Of a stretch of 64,000 nt of DNA, positions 21,217 to 29,630 are shown in pieces. The stretch is taken from NCBI GenBank assembly GCA_046349935.1, contig JAXMBK010000003.1, forward strand, positions 62,001 through 126,000, written 5' to 3'. Numbering within the stretch: position 1 is the stretch's first letter; each line of letters opens with the position of its first letter. The notes beneath the pieces were generated by a model that had not been told where the DNA came from, ran no database searches, and saw only the letters and a list, made by a program, of their open reading frames with translations. A program made the position numbers and the translations under genes. This DNA comes from CAIXSC01 sp046349935. GTDB lineage: Bacteria > Planctomycetota > Planctomycetia > Pirellulales > Pirellulaceae.

Positions 21217-22719
21217 ATGAAGTTCGACTCCGCTCGCGAATTCTTGCCGCGTATCTTTCCCGCCGCCTTCGTCGCCGAGCGGCGCCGTTTCCTCGCCGGA
21301 ATCGCCAGCGTCGCCGCCGCCGCTCTCGTCGGCTCGCCAGCGCACGCCGCCGAGGACGACAAGGTCGATTTCCAGCCTGAGCGGCCGCTCGGGTCGCTCC
21401 GCCAAGCCGTCATCCAGCTCGCCTCCACCGGCGAACTCAAACTCAACGCCGACGGCCAGAAAGTCACCAAACGCCCGGTCCAGGTCGCCGCGCAGATGGC
21501 TTACGACGAAACGCTCACCGACAAACGAGCGGTCGTTCGCCATTACACGCAAGCCCAAGCCGAACTGCTCGTCGGCAAGACCCGCTTCACCCCCCAACTC
21601 GACGACGCCCACCACACCCTCGCCCTCCATCGGGATGGCGAACAAGCGATCCTCTATTCGCCCCTGGGCCCGCTCACCCGCGACGAACTTGAATTGGCGC
21701 AAGTCCCCGGGACCGCGGCCCCCGCCGAAGAGCTGCTGTCGCTCGAGCCGGTCGGCGTCAACCAAACATGGGCCATCCCCGACGCCGTGCTCGCGCGCCT
21801 GCTATGGCTCGACGCCGTCAGCAGTTGCGACGTCCAAGCCACTCTGAAGTCCGTCTCCGACGACGTCGCTCTCGTCACGCTACAAGGTCCGATCAGCGGC
21901 GCCGTCGGCGGCGTCGCCACCGAAATCGATCTCCAAGCCAAACTCAATTACGATCTTCGTCAACAGCTTGTGACTTGGCTCGCCCTCCAAATCCAAGAGA
22001 ATCGCTCGATCGGCCACGCCGCTCCAGGGTTCGAAACGAAGTCGCAAATCAAGCTCGCTTTCCGCCCCCTCGAATCGTCTCCACACCTGTCGACCGAATA
22101 CCTGGCGACGCTGCCGCTTGAGTACCAACCAGGAAGCGCTCTGCTGCAGTACGAATCCTCGGAAGGCCGATTTCGGGCCTTGCTCGATCGCCGCTGGCGT
22201 TTGATGGTCGATCGCCACGATCTCACCGTCCTGCGACTCGTCGACCGCGGCGATCTTGTCGCGCAGTGCAATCTCTCGCGTCTCCCCGCGCTCGCCCCCG
22301 GCAAACAACTCCCCCTGGAAGAACTCCAGGACGACATCAAGAACTCGCTCGGCAAGAACTTCCGGCAGTTCGTCGAGGCCTCGCAGTCGGTGACCGACGA
22401 AGGCCTGCGGATCCTGCGAGCGACCGTCGTGGGCGAATCGTCCGAAATCTCCGTGCAGTGGAACTACTACCACGTCTCGAACGACAAGGGGCAACGGCTG
22501 GCGATCGTCTTCACGTTCGAATCGAGTCTCCTGGACCGTTTCGCCGACCTCGATCGGTCCCTGGTCGCCTCGCTCCAGTTCCTCGACGATCCCGAACCGA
22601 CTCCGGTCAAGCAGGATTCGGCGACGGCGGCGCCGCAACCGGCCGACGCCGGCCCTCCGAAGGCGGTCCCCAAGACGACTAAGAAACCGGCTGCGGCCCC
22701 CTCCGCCGCAAAACGCTAA
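21217..22719 (+). CDS. secreted protein of unknown function
   Basis: 500 residues. A Tat- or Sec-like signal (AERRRFLAGIASVAAAALVGSPAHA) ends near residue 45. It has an arginine pair but not a full twin-arginine motif. The mature part has no motif I recognise and looks like a mixed alpha/beta protein. The last 50 residues are a Pro/Ala/Lys-rich tail (PKTTKKPAAAPSAAKR). It carries no catalytic signature and no further membrane segment. It is followed by a hairpin terminator and then the porin gene, so it probably has its own transcript. Likely periplasmic. Confidence 0.85.
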   Translation: MKFDSAREFLPRIFPAAFVAERRRFLAGIASVAAAALVGSPAHAAEDDKVDFQPERPLGSLRQAVIQLASTGELKLNADGQKVTKRPVQVAAQMAYDETLTDKRAVVRHYTQAQAELLVGKTRFTPQLDDAHHTLALHRDGEQAILYSPLGPLTRDELELAQVPGTAAPAEELLSLEPVGVNQTWAIPDAVLARLLWLDAVSSCDVQATLKSVSDDVALVTLQGPISGAVGGVATEIDLQAKLNYDLRQQLVTWLALQIQENRSIGHAAPGFETKSQIKLAFRPLESSPHLSTEYLATLPLEYQPGSALLQYESSEGRFRALLDRRWRLMVDRHDLTVLRLVDRGDLVAQCNLSRLPALAPGKQLPLEELQDDIKNSLGKNFRQFVEASQSVTDEGLRILRATVVGESSEISVQWNYYHVSNDKGQRLAIVFTFESSLLDRFADLDRSLVASLQFLDDPEPTPVKQDSATAAPQPADAGPPKAVPKTTKKPAAAPSAAKR

Positions 22720-22753
22720 CAGGCTCACGACGACGACGTGAATGCCCTCGGGC

Positions 22754-22793
22754 GACGCCGCGGCGACCCTCAGTTCCCTGGGTCGCCGGCGTC
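22754..22793 (+). terminator. hairpin terminator after the secreted protein gene
   Basis: GACGCC (22754-22759) and GGCGACCC (22762-22769) pair with GGGTCGCC (22780-22787) and GGCGTC (22788-22793), with a two-base bulge and a ten-base loop. ATTTCTT follows, a modest T-tract. Confidence 0.55.
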
Positions 22794-22963
22794 ATTTCTT
22801 GCCAACGCCTCATCATCCCTAAAGGCGTTACGGTCAATACCCGATTGAACGGGATAGAACGATCGTAGGGCTGACCCGACTTCGGGAGGCGCCTCCGACG
22901 CAACCACTTAAGCGGTCGCGTCTGGAGCTTCCCTTCCCGAGTCTTCAGCCACCGCGATGATCC

Positions 22964-24550
22964 ATGCTTCGGCCGCACTCGCGTCCTCCAACCGCCGCGC
23001 GGACTTCGTCCGGCGGCTTTGTTCTCGACAGCATACGCATCGCGGTGCTGTTCGCCGCCGCAGCGACCTGGCTTGCCGCCGTCCCCGCGGTGCGCGGTCA
23101 ATCGCCGTTTCCCCTTGAACCATCCGCCCCTCAGTTCGAAGCACTCCAACGTCAACTGGAGCTCCAAGCGGCTCAACTTCGGACCCTCCAAGCGGAACTC
23201 GAAGCCCTGCGCACCGCCCCGACCGCCTCCAGCGTCGCTCCCGTTCCCCTTCCCGCTCCCACCACGCCCGAGTTCACGTCGGTGCTCGAACGTCTGGAAG
23301 CGCTGGAAGAAGCGCGTCTGACTCAACCGCCGTCAGCCCCCGCCGCGGCTCCCTCATCTCCGGATGCCGCCAAGCCGGCGGACGGTTGGACCGACGTCTC
23401 CTCCGAGAAGTGGACCGTAAAGATCGCCGGCCACGTCCAGCTCGACTACATCAACTGGGCCAAAGCCACCCCGACTATCCCCGCCACTTATGACTACTTC
23501 GAGTTCCGCCGGCTGCGACTGGTCGCGGAAGGCGTCGGCTACGGAACCTACGACTTTCGCCTACAGATGACGCTGGAACCAGAAACGATCGGAGAAAGCG
23601 GCGGACTGGCGACGAGCCCGGACGTCAAAGACGCCTACTTCTCCATGAATGAAATTCCGTGGCTCGGTCGCTTCCGCATCGGCAACTTTTTCGTCCCGTA
23701 CAGTCTCGAACAGGTCACCAACGACACCAACAACATCTTCCTCGAACGTTCCATTCCGACGCAGGGCGTCTTTTCCGCGGACCGCGAAGTCGGCATGGCG
23801 CTCTACAACCACACAGAAGACCTGTCGGTCTCCTGGGCGACCGGCATTTTCTTCGACAGCATCAACGACACGATTAAAGAGCGGATCGACGACAACCAAG
23901 GCTACCGAGTTTCCGGGCGGTTGAACTGGATTCCCTACTACGACGAACCCTCGAACGGTCGTTACGTCATCCACACGGGCGTCGGCGTTCTATTCACGGA
24001 CGACAATGACGACCGCGTCCGGTTTCGTTCGCGGCCGCAGATTCACGAAGGACCGCGCATCATCGATAGCGGCATCTTGCTCGCCGACTCCTACACCTCG
24101 GGCAACCTCGAATTGGCGATCGTGTACGGCCGAGTCACGATTCAGTCCGAGGCCTTTACGTGCACGACGAAGATGCTTAACGGAACCTCCGTCCAAACCA
24201 ACGGCGCCTACGTGCACGGCAGCTACTTCCTCACGGGTGAGAATCGCGTCTATGAACGGTTCGGTCAACACGGCGCTCAGTTCGCTCGCAACAAACCCTA
24301 CAACAACTTCTTCATCGTTCCCGGCGCCGTAAGCATCGGCGCCGTGGAACTCAAGTCGCGTTGGTCGCTGCTTAACTTGGACGACGTCAACCGCGGCCAA
24401 TACAACGACATCACCGTCGGCTTCAACTGGTACTGGAGCGACCGGACCCGCGTCATGTTCGACTGGATTCACCCCTACACCACCAGCGAAGCGATTTTCG
24501 GCCAGACCTCCTCCGACATCCTCGCCCTGCGCTTCGACTTCAACTGGTAA
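22964..24550 (+). CDS. outer-membrane porin, phosphate-selective porin O/P-like
   Basis: 528 residues. A signal peptide (AVLFAAAATWLAAVPAVRG) ends near residue 45. A coiled-coil stretch follows (FEALQRQLELQAAQLRTLQ), typical of planctomycete porins, then a beta-barrel rich in alternating aromatic strands and ending in Trp (ALRFDFNW). Blocks such as YDYFEFRRLRLVAEGVGYGT and FRIGNFFVPYSLEQVT match the OprO/OprP family, where barrels take up phosphate or other anions. Substrate selectivity cannot be told from sequence alone. The next gene starts 18 bases downstream and is probably co-transcribed. Confidence 0.88.
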   Translation: MLRPHSRPPTAARTSSGGFVLDSIRIAVLFAAAATWLAAVPAVRGQSPFPLEPSAPQFEALQRQLELQAAQLRTLQAELEALRTAPTASSVAPVPLPAPTTPEFTSVLERLEALEEARLTQPPSAPAAAPSSPDAAKPADGWTDVSSEKWTVKIAGHVQLDYINWAKATPTIPATYDYFEFRRLRLVAEGVGYGTYDFRLQMTLEPETIGESGGLATSPDVKDAYFSMNEIPWLGRFRIGNFFVPYSLEQVTNDTNNIFLERSIPTQGVFSADREVGMALYNHTEDLSVSWATGIFFDSINDTIKERIDDNQGYRVSGRLNWIPYYDEPSNGRYVIHTGVGVLFTDDNDDRVRFRSRPQIHEGPRIIDSGILLADSYTSGNLELAIVYGRVTIQSEAFTCTTKMLNGTSVQTNGAYVHGSYFLTGENRVYERFGQHGAQFARNKPYNNFFIVPGAVSIGAVELKSRWSLLNLDDVNRGQYNDITVGFNWYWSDRTRVMFDWIHPYTTSEAIFGQTSSDILALRFDFNW

Positions 24551-24568
24551 CCGCCCGGAGCTCCCTCC

Positions 24569-25108
24569 ATGCACCGCATTTCCGCATCGCTTTCCTGGCT
24601 CCCCGCCCTGCTGTTGGTCAGCTGCGCCCTCCTGGCGGCCGCGAGCGTCGTCGCCGGCGACGGACTCTGCCGAAGCTGCCGGCGCGCCGCCGCCTGCTGC
24701 CAAGTCTGCCGGCTCGTCAAGGAGGAAAAGAAAGTCTCCATCACGTGTTGGGCCTGTGAAGAAGAACCCTTTTGCGTGCCTGGGCCGAGCCGCAAGGCTT
24801 GCAAGCATGTGGATTACGTCTGCGACGAATCCAAACCAGGCGAGCCTTGCGCCGAGCCCAAGAAATTCGTCTGGACGGAGTGGCTCCCTAGCTGCAAATC
24901 GCAAGTCTTCACCCACAAGAAGCTGATGAAGAAGGTCGAGACGAAGAAAATACCCAGCTACAAGTGGGTCGTGGAGGACGTCTGCGAAGCGTGCCAGAAA
25001 GAACTTGAGGTCGCCGACTTGCCCACGGACGCCGCCGTCCCGCTCCCGCCGATCGTCAACGCAACGCCCCACAGCGCGACCGAGCTCGACGCCCCCCGCC
25101 GGCCATAG
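24569..25108 (+). CDS. Cys-rich secreted protein, planctomycete-type
   Basis: 179 residues. The N-terminal hydrophobic signal (LPALLLVSCALLAAASVVAG) ends near residue 30. About 15 cysteines follow: CRSCRRAAACCQVC, ITCWACEEEPFC, then a run ending EDVCEACQKE. The middle holds lysine-rich strand-like repeats (FTHKKLMKKVETKKIPSYKWVVEDVC) like those in YTV-related surface proteins. The protein is probably exported and held by disulfides or metal. It follows the porin by 18 bases, so the pair may work together at the envelope. The function is unknown. Confidence 0.8.
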   Translation: MHRISASLSWLPALLLVSCALLAAASVVAGDGLCRSCRRAAACCQVCRLVKEEKKVSITCWACEEEPFCVPGPSRKACKHVDYVCDESKPGEPCAEPKKFVWTEWLPSCKSQVFTHKKLMKKVETKKIPSYKWVVEDVCEACQKELEVADLPTDAAVPLPPIVNATPHSATELDAPRRP

Positions 25109-25115
25109 CGCCTCC

Positions 25116-26399
25116 TCAATCGGGCAGCAGCCCGCGGTGCAGCGCCGCCACCGCCGCACGCCCCGCCGCTCCTTGCTGGAGCGCCGTTCGCTCCAGCCCT
25201 TCCAAGATTTCCGCGTAACCCGCGAGACTGTCGAGCCCCAGGTCCCAGCCCGCGCGATAATAGGAGTCGTACGCCGCCGACCACTCGCCCTGCTGCTCGG
25301 CGACTCGAGCCGCTTGCAGCCAGTACGCACAGACGCGTTCGCGCAGCGTCGTCGGCTCTTGCTCCCAGTACAGCCGCACATACGGATCGCCGCTCACGCT
25401 TTGCGGCGTCTCGGCGCGCAGGTCATACAGGCGAGCGGCCGAGAACTTGGCGAAGCCGTCTGCGATCCAATGCGTACGAAACGTCACCGTATGGTCGGCG
25501 AATAAACTCGGTCGAATTCCGGCGGCATAGCGGGCGATCGCGGTCGCGACGTCTCCGCGCCGCTCCGCCGCCCAGCCCGCCACATCAAAGGACCATCCCA
25601 TATCGGCCCGCGCGTCCGCCACCGCCGTCGCCAACCGCTCCGCTTCGCGCCAATCTTGCCTCAAGAGCTCCTGATCGCACGCCCCAAAGTGCTCCAACAA
25701 CTGACGTCGCCGCTCCGGCGGAATCAATTCCGTGTCGAACATCCATCGCACGTAATCAGGTTCCCACGGCACGCCGATCCGCTGCGCCGTTCGATAGTCG
25801 CTTTTGCTGCGGAGCGGACAATCGAGCTTCGCGACGACCGCGTCCCGCGCGAGCGCCCAGCGCGCCCAGCCCCGTCGTGCCAACTCGCCGCGCAACTCGG
25901 CCGGCGACGGTCGCAGCGATCGCTCCAGCGTCGGGGCGTCGGCCGCCAACTGTTCCCAGGCCCAGGCGACATGCGTTTGCCAACCGTCTTGCGTGGCGAT
26001 CGCGGTGTCGGACCAGTTCCCTCCCGGCGTGCGTCCCCCTGTCTCCAACCCGCGCAACGCGTCGTACAACAACGATTCGGCCAACGTCCCGCCGCTGGGC
26101 AGCCAATCGCCCCCCGCATGCGACCAATACACGAACTCCTCCGCGCCGCTATCCGCAGCGACGCGCAGACACAGCCAGTCGCCGTACTGATTGCCGATCA
26201 ACGGCAGCGTGTCCGGCAACATGAAACCCGGCCAAATCAATCCCGGCTCGGGGTCCAGAATCTGCTCCGGCGTCAACGCTTGATTGAATTCGCCCCCGCC
26301 CGGCAGACGCCATCGCTCCTCGTCCAACCAGCGGGTCACGTCAGGCGGGAGTCGCACCTGGTAGCGTTGAGCGACGCGTTGGGACCAGGTGAGTGCCAT
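25116..26399 (-). CDS. SMI1/KNR4 (SUKH)-like protein
   Basis: 427 residues from MALTWSQRVA. The frame is open 80 codons upstream, but that part is C-rich repeat-derived sequence. Residues 1-130 resemble the SMI1/KNR4 (SUKH) fold: PPDVTRWLDEERWRLPGG, then LPLIGNQYGDWLCLRV and EEFVYWSHAGGDWLPSG. The remaining 300 residues are helical, with TPR-like pairs near the end (AAYDSYYRAGWDLGLDSLAGYAEI). SUKH proteins are often immunity proteins against contact-dependent toxins. No toxin gene is adjacent here, so that role is not supported. It ends seven bases from the converging Cys-rich gene. Confidence 0.75.
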   Translation of the reverse strand: MALTWSQRVAQRYQVRLPPDVTRWLDEERWRLPGGGEFNQALTPEQILDPEPGLIWPGFMLPDTLPLIGNQYGDWLCLRVAADSGAEEFVYWSHAGGDWLPSGGTLAESLLYDALRGLETGGRTPGGNWSDTAIATQDGWQTHVAWAWEQLAADAPTLERSLRPSPAELRGELARRGWARWALARDAVVAKLDCPLRSKSDYRTAQRIGVPWEPDYVRWMFDTELIPPERRRQLLEHFGACDQELLRQDWREAERLATAVADARADMGWSFDVAGWAAERRGDVATAIARYAAGIRPSLFADHTVTFRTHWIADGFAKFSAARLYDLRAETPQSVSGDPYVRLYWEQEPTTLRERVCAYWLQAARVAEQQGEWSAAYDSYYRAGWDLGLDSLAGYAEILEGLERTALQQGAAGRAAVAALHRGLLPD

Positions 26400-26466
26400 G
26401 GGTGGTGGATCGTGCGGGGCTGAACGGGTTTGGCGATCGAAACGACAATCGGCGGAACGGATTTGC

Positions 26467-26529
26467 GGGGGGACTTGATTTGCGGGGGACGGGGGTGCTG
26501 GGGGATGGGGGTGTTGGGGGACGGGGGGG
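26467..26529 (+). other. G-quadruplex-prone tract
   Basis: Seven runs of five to seven G occur in 63 bases (26467-72, 26484-88, 26491-95, 26500-04, 26507-11, 26516-20, 26523-29), separated by loops of 2-11 bases. It lies between the SUKH-like gene and the LarA-like gene. Both are on the minus strand, so the G-rich strand is the template. Confidence 0.7.
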
Positions 26530-26558
26530 CTTGGGCGGCCCAATGGTTGGCGGGGAGT

Positions 26559-26577
26559 AACAGGCTGGAAGCCTGTT
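26559..26577. repeat. palindromic repeat, AGGCT/AGCCT family
   Basis: AACAGGCTGGAAGCCTGTT has eight-base arms around GGA, directly after the LarA-like gene stop codon. The same core occurs in the repeat array at 60477-62610. It looks like a REP-type element dispersed in this genome. Confidence 0.7.
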
Positions 26578-27834
26578 CTACGGGGGGAGGTTGCCTTCGG
26601 CGTCGAAAGGCATGGGACGCGGATCGCAGAGGATTTCAAGGTCTGAACGCTGTCGCGCTTCCTCCCAATAGGCTTCCGAACACTCGACTTCGCGGACGTC
26701 CAAGGTGTTGCGAATCCACAGCAAACGTGCGCGCGGCGGGTCGGTGAGTCCGATGGTGGGGAGCGCCGCGTCGAGAATCTCGCGGTCCGATCGATAGTCC
26801 AGCGGCGCCATGGCGGCCGTCGGATGCCCGCCGGTCAAACAATTAATGCGCGTCGCCGTGACGTTCATCTGCTCCAGCACCTGAGTGCGGCAGAACTCGG
26901 CGATTCCCAACCCGGTCGCGTTGCCGTAGGTGTCGTGAGTCAAGCTGCGGACCGCGATGCGCCGCACCTTGGGAAACTCGTCCTCGCGCGCTGCGTGATC
27001 GTTGTACTTGCGGCCAATCACGTTGGTGTCCATCCCCGTTCCGCTGATGTTCTTGCCGATTTCGTCGATGAACAAGAAATCGACCACTTTGAACGGCAAC
27101 TTCGGCAGCCAAGCACGCGCCATCAACAGCAACTGCTTTTCGCGCTCCTCGAACGACTCGGGCGCCACCGCCTCGATCTTCGCCGTTTCGTCGTACGCGT
27201 TCTCCACGATGGCCAGCCCGGCGACGATGCGGCACCGCGTGAGCACTTCGCGAGCGACGCTGCGCAGAATCTGGCCGAAGTTGTAATCGATGATCGCGCG
27301 GTGATAGATCTTCGCCCCAGCATGCTTGCCGAGCCCGATGAGCATCATCTTCATCAGGCCGCTTTCGATGTCGCCGACAAACCCCGTATGCGGCTTCACT
27401 CGCCCGCACACCAACACGTGGTCCGCCCCGAAGGCGTGCTTGTCGAAGTGGACCGGAAAGCCCTCAGCCGCTTGGCAAACCACGACCGTTTCCATGCTGG
27501 CGCGAATTTCGCAGCCGCAAAACGCCTCCGTAACCCCATACGACTCGATCACCTTCCGCTGCCCTTCGGCCGTTCCGCCGCCGTGACTGCCCATCGCCGG
27601 CACCAGAAAGACGGTGGCGCCCAGCCGCTGGAAATGGCGGACGGCGGCCCGCAGGATAAGGTGAATGTGGGCGATCCCGCGGCTGCCTGCCGTGATCGCA
27701 ACTGTTTGTCCTGGCTTGACTTTCCGAGACAACTCAAGCGACGACAACTGCCGTTCGACCTCGGCTTCAACGTCGTCGACGCGCGGCGCTTCGAACTTCT
27801 GCCGCACACGAAAAATTCGGGGATAGTCCGACAT
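26578..27834 (-). CDS. LarA-like protein (lactate racemase family, DUF2088)
   Basis: 418 residues. The N-terminal block GIAHIHLILRAAVRHFQRLG with VFLVPAMGSHGG matches the LarA/DUF2088 family. Lactate racemase LarA uses a nickel-pincer nucleotide. The conserved His/Lys set of true LarA is only partly recognisable here (FDKHAFGADHVLVCGRVKPH, LGKHAGAKIYHRAI). A different racemase or epimerase substrate is therefore more likely than lactate. No larB, larC or larE gene is nearby. The protein is cytoplasmic, with no signal. It is transcribed away from rplU across a 205-base gap. Confidence 0.8.
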   Translation of the reverse strand: MSDYPRIFRVRQKFEAPRVDDVEAEVERQLSSLELSRKVKPGQTVAITAGSRGIAHIHLILRAAVRHFQRLGATVFLVPAMGSHGGGTAEGQRKVIESYGVTEAFCGCEIRASMETVVVCQAAEGFPVHFDKHAFGADHVLVCGRVKPHTGFVGDIESGLMKMMLIGLGKHAGAKIYHRAIIDYNFGQILRSVAREVLTRCRIVAGLAIVENAYDETAKIEAVAPESFEEREKQLLLMARAWLPKLPFKVVDFLFIDEIGKNISGTGMDTNVIGRKYNDHAAREDEFPKVRRIAVRSLTHDTYGNATGLGIAEFCRTQVLEQMNVTATRINCLTGGHPTAAMAPLDYRSDREILDAALPTIGLTDPPRARLLWIRNTLDVREVECSEAYWEEARQRSDLEILCDPRPMPFDAEGNLPP

Positions 27835-28039
27835 GAAGCCTCCCGGCGCCGCCGCCCCGCCCCCGGGCCCGTCACGCTCGCCTCAGATTTGCCGCCATTA
27901 AGTTCCCCGCCGGACTCGACGCCCGGCCGGGAATTCAGTATTCTGTTGCGTTCCTAACTTAACGCAAGTCGGTTCTAGTGCCTAGCGCGGCATGAACCTC
28001 TTGAATCCGCAACCCTAGTTACGACGTCGGATGTCCGCC

Positions 28040-28351
28040 ATGTACGCGATCATTGTCGAAGACGGCCGCCAATACCGTGTGGAAGAAGGTCAGGAACTCA
28101 TCGTTCATGAACGGGAAGCCGAAGTCGGCGCTACCGTCACCTTCAGCAACGTGCTGGCGATTTCCGGTCAAGAAGGCCTGAAGCTCGGGAAGCCCCTCGT
28201 CGCCGGCGCCTCGGTGACCGCGGAAGTGCTCGGCCCCGTCGCCGGTCCCAAGCTGGTGGTGCAAAAGTTCCGCCGCCGCAAAAATTACCGTCGCCGCAAC
28301 GGCCACCGCCAACACTTCACCAAGGTGCGGATCAGCAAGATCAGCGCTTAG
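28040..28351 (+). CDS. rplU: 50S ribosomal protein L21
   Basis: 103 residues starting MYAIIVEDGRQYRV, the usual L21 start; an ATG three codons upstream is less likely. L21 binds 23S rRNA domain I. The family signature KFRRRKNYRRRNGHRQHFT is intact near the C-terminus. In most bacteria rplU is followed by rpmA (L27). Here a strong terminator follows instead and no rpmA is present, so L27 must be encoded elsewhere. Confidence 0.97.
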   Translation: MYAIIVEDGRQYRVEEGQELIVHEREAEVGATVTFSNVLAISGQEGLKLGKPLVAGASVTAEVLGPVAGPKLVVQKFRRRKNYRRRNGHRQHFTKVRISKISA

Positions 28352-28436
28352 TTTATCAGCGCATAGTTGATCAGCGCCCCATTTCATTTCGAGGGGCCTG
28401 GCGCAATCCGAAGGGGAAATCCCCCTGCCGAAACTC

Positions 28437-28478
28437 AAACTCGCGCTGTAGCAACCGTCGCTGCAGCGCGAGTTTTTT
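28437..28478 (+). terminator. intrinsic terminator of rplU
   Basis: A perfect 12-base-pair stem, AAACTCGCGCTG (28437-28448) with CAGCGCGAGTTT (28464-28475), closes a 15-base loop. It runs directly into six T (28473-28478). It separates rplU from the converging phosphoesterase gene. Confidence 0.88.
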
Positions 28479-28491
28479 GTTGGCGTAGAAG

Positions 28492-29100
28492 TCAACCAGA
28501 CAAGGTCGCCCACACTCCGGTTGGGCCGGCGTTGACCACGCGACACTCGCCCAGCCAGCCAGTCTGGCCGCCGCTGCCGTGAATGTGGCCGCAGACCGCC
28601 AACGGCGCCCCGGCCCTCATAATGGCCGCTCGAACCGATTCGCTACCGAGCGACCGGCCCCGCGAATCGCGGTCCACACAGCCGCGGGGCGGCGAGTGAC
28701 TCACCAGCACCGCCCCGATCGGCATCGCGGCCAGCCGCTGCTCTGCCTCCGCCTCGCTCAAATCGAAACTCCAATCGCCGAACGGCGTCGTGGGCACGCC
28801 GCCGCCCAGACCGAAGAACGTCCGTCCGCCGACCTCCGTCCCCGCACCATGCAACACTTGCGACTCGGGCCACCACCGAGCCGCCGCGGCTCGTAATTCC
28901 TCGTCCGATTCGTTATTCCCCGGCGTCAACAAGGCGGGCTTATGCGTTCGCCCCAGCACCTTCAGACATACCTCGACCTGTCGGCGCAGGTTCCCCAAGT
29001 CGCCGGCGCCGATCAACAGGTCGGCCTCCGCCGCCATCGCCGCCAACCGCTCGGCCGCCGCCGCGTCCGCATGCAGATCGCTGAACAACAGCAGCTTCAT
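28492..29100 (-). CDS. calcineurin-like metallophosphoesterase
   Basis: 202 residues. All motifs of the two-metal phosphoesterase fold are present in order: FSDLHAD (6-12), GAGDLGN, GNNES, SHSPP and GHIHG. Members hydrolyse phosphomono- or diesters with Mn or Fe. The small size fits the YfcE/MJ0936-type phosphodiesterases. There is no signal peptide, so it is probably cytoplasmic. It is the last gene of the thyA-folA run, 23 bases after folA. The natural substrate cannot be inferred. Confidence 0.9.
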   Translation of the reverse strand: MKLLLFSDLHADAAAAERLAAMAAEADLLIGAGDLGNLRRQVEVCLKVLGRTHKPALLTPGNNESDEELRAAAARWWPESQVLHGAGTEVGGRTFFGLGGGVPTTPFGDWSFDLSEAEAEQRLAAMPIGAVLVSHSPPRGCVDRDSRGRSLGSESVRAAIMRAGAPLAVCGHIHGSGGQTGWLGECRVVNAGPTGVWATLSG

Positions 29101-29123
29101 CGCGTCGCTCCATTTGTCGCCGC

Positions 29124-29627
29124 CTACGGCTCGTCTCGCACGCGCTCCCAGATTTCGTCGGCATGCGGATGCTCGTTCTTCTCATCAGCCGGATGCTCGA
29201 CGCTCGCCGTGCACCGCCACCCGTCCCACGGTCCTGGATCAATCCGGGCGTCCCCGGCGACATCCGCATGGACTCGCGTGACGTACAGGCGATCGGCGCG
29301 ATCCCAAAGTTGCGAGTAGATCTCGGCGCCGCCGATCACAAAAATCTCATCGTCGTCCGCCGCCAACTGCAAGGCCTCATCGACGTTGCGGGCGACGAAC
29401 ACGCCGTCGGGCGGTTGGTAGTCAGGCCGGCGAGTGAGTACGATCGAGGTGCGTCCGGGGAGCACCCTCCCAAGCGACTCGAAGGTCTTGCGGCCCATGA
29501 TCAGGTGATGCCCCATCGTCCGCTGCTTGAACCGCTTCAAGTCGGCCGACAAACGCCACGGCAGCGCTCCCTCGCGGCCGACCACGCCGTTCTCCGCCAT
29601 CGCGACGATGATCGAGACGCACCCCAT
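29124..29627 (-). CDS. folA: dihydrofolate reductase
   Basis: 167 residues, normal for bacterial DHFR. It opens with SIIVAMAENGVVGREGALPW. The catalytic acid is Asp29 in LSADLKRF, the NADPH-binding stretch is IMGRKTFESLG, and FVIGGAEIYSQLW follows. It reduces dihydrofolate made by thymidylate synthase. It starts three bases after the thyA stop codon, so the two enzymes of the dTMP cycle are co-translated. No residue stands out as a known trimethoprim-resistance change. Confidence 0.97.
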   Translation of the reverse strand: MGCVSIIVAMAENGVVGREGALPWRLSADLKRFKQRTMGHHLIMGRKTFESLGRVLPGRTSIVLTRRPDYQPPDGVFVARNVDEALQLAADDDEIFVIGGAEIYSQLWDRADRLYVTRVHADVAGDARIDPGPWDGWRCTASVEHPADEKNEHPHADEIWERVRDEP

Positions 29628-29630
29628 GAG

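Noticed and set aside
25116..26399. Toxin-immunity system at the SUKH-like gene
   Set aside because: No polymorphic toxin, secretion gene or second immunity gene is adjacent, so the similarity alone does not support it.
26400..26639. Upstream extension of the SUKH-like protein (80 codons)
   Set aside because: It would translate the C-rich complement of the G-tract and the palindromic repeat; the ATG at 26399 is a better start.
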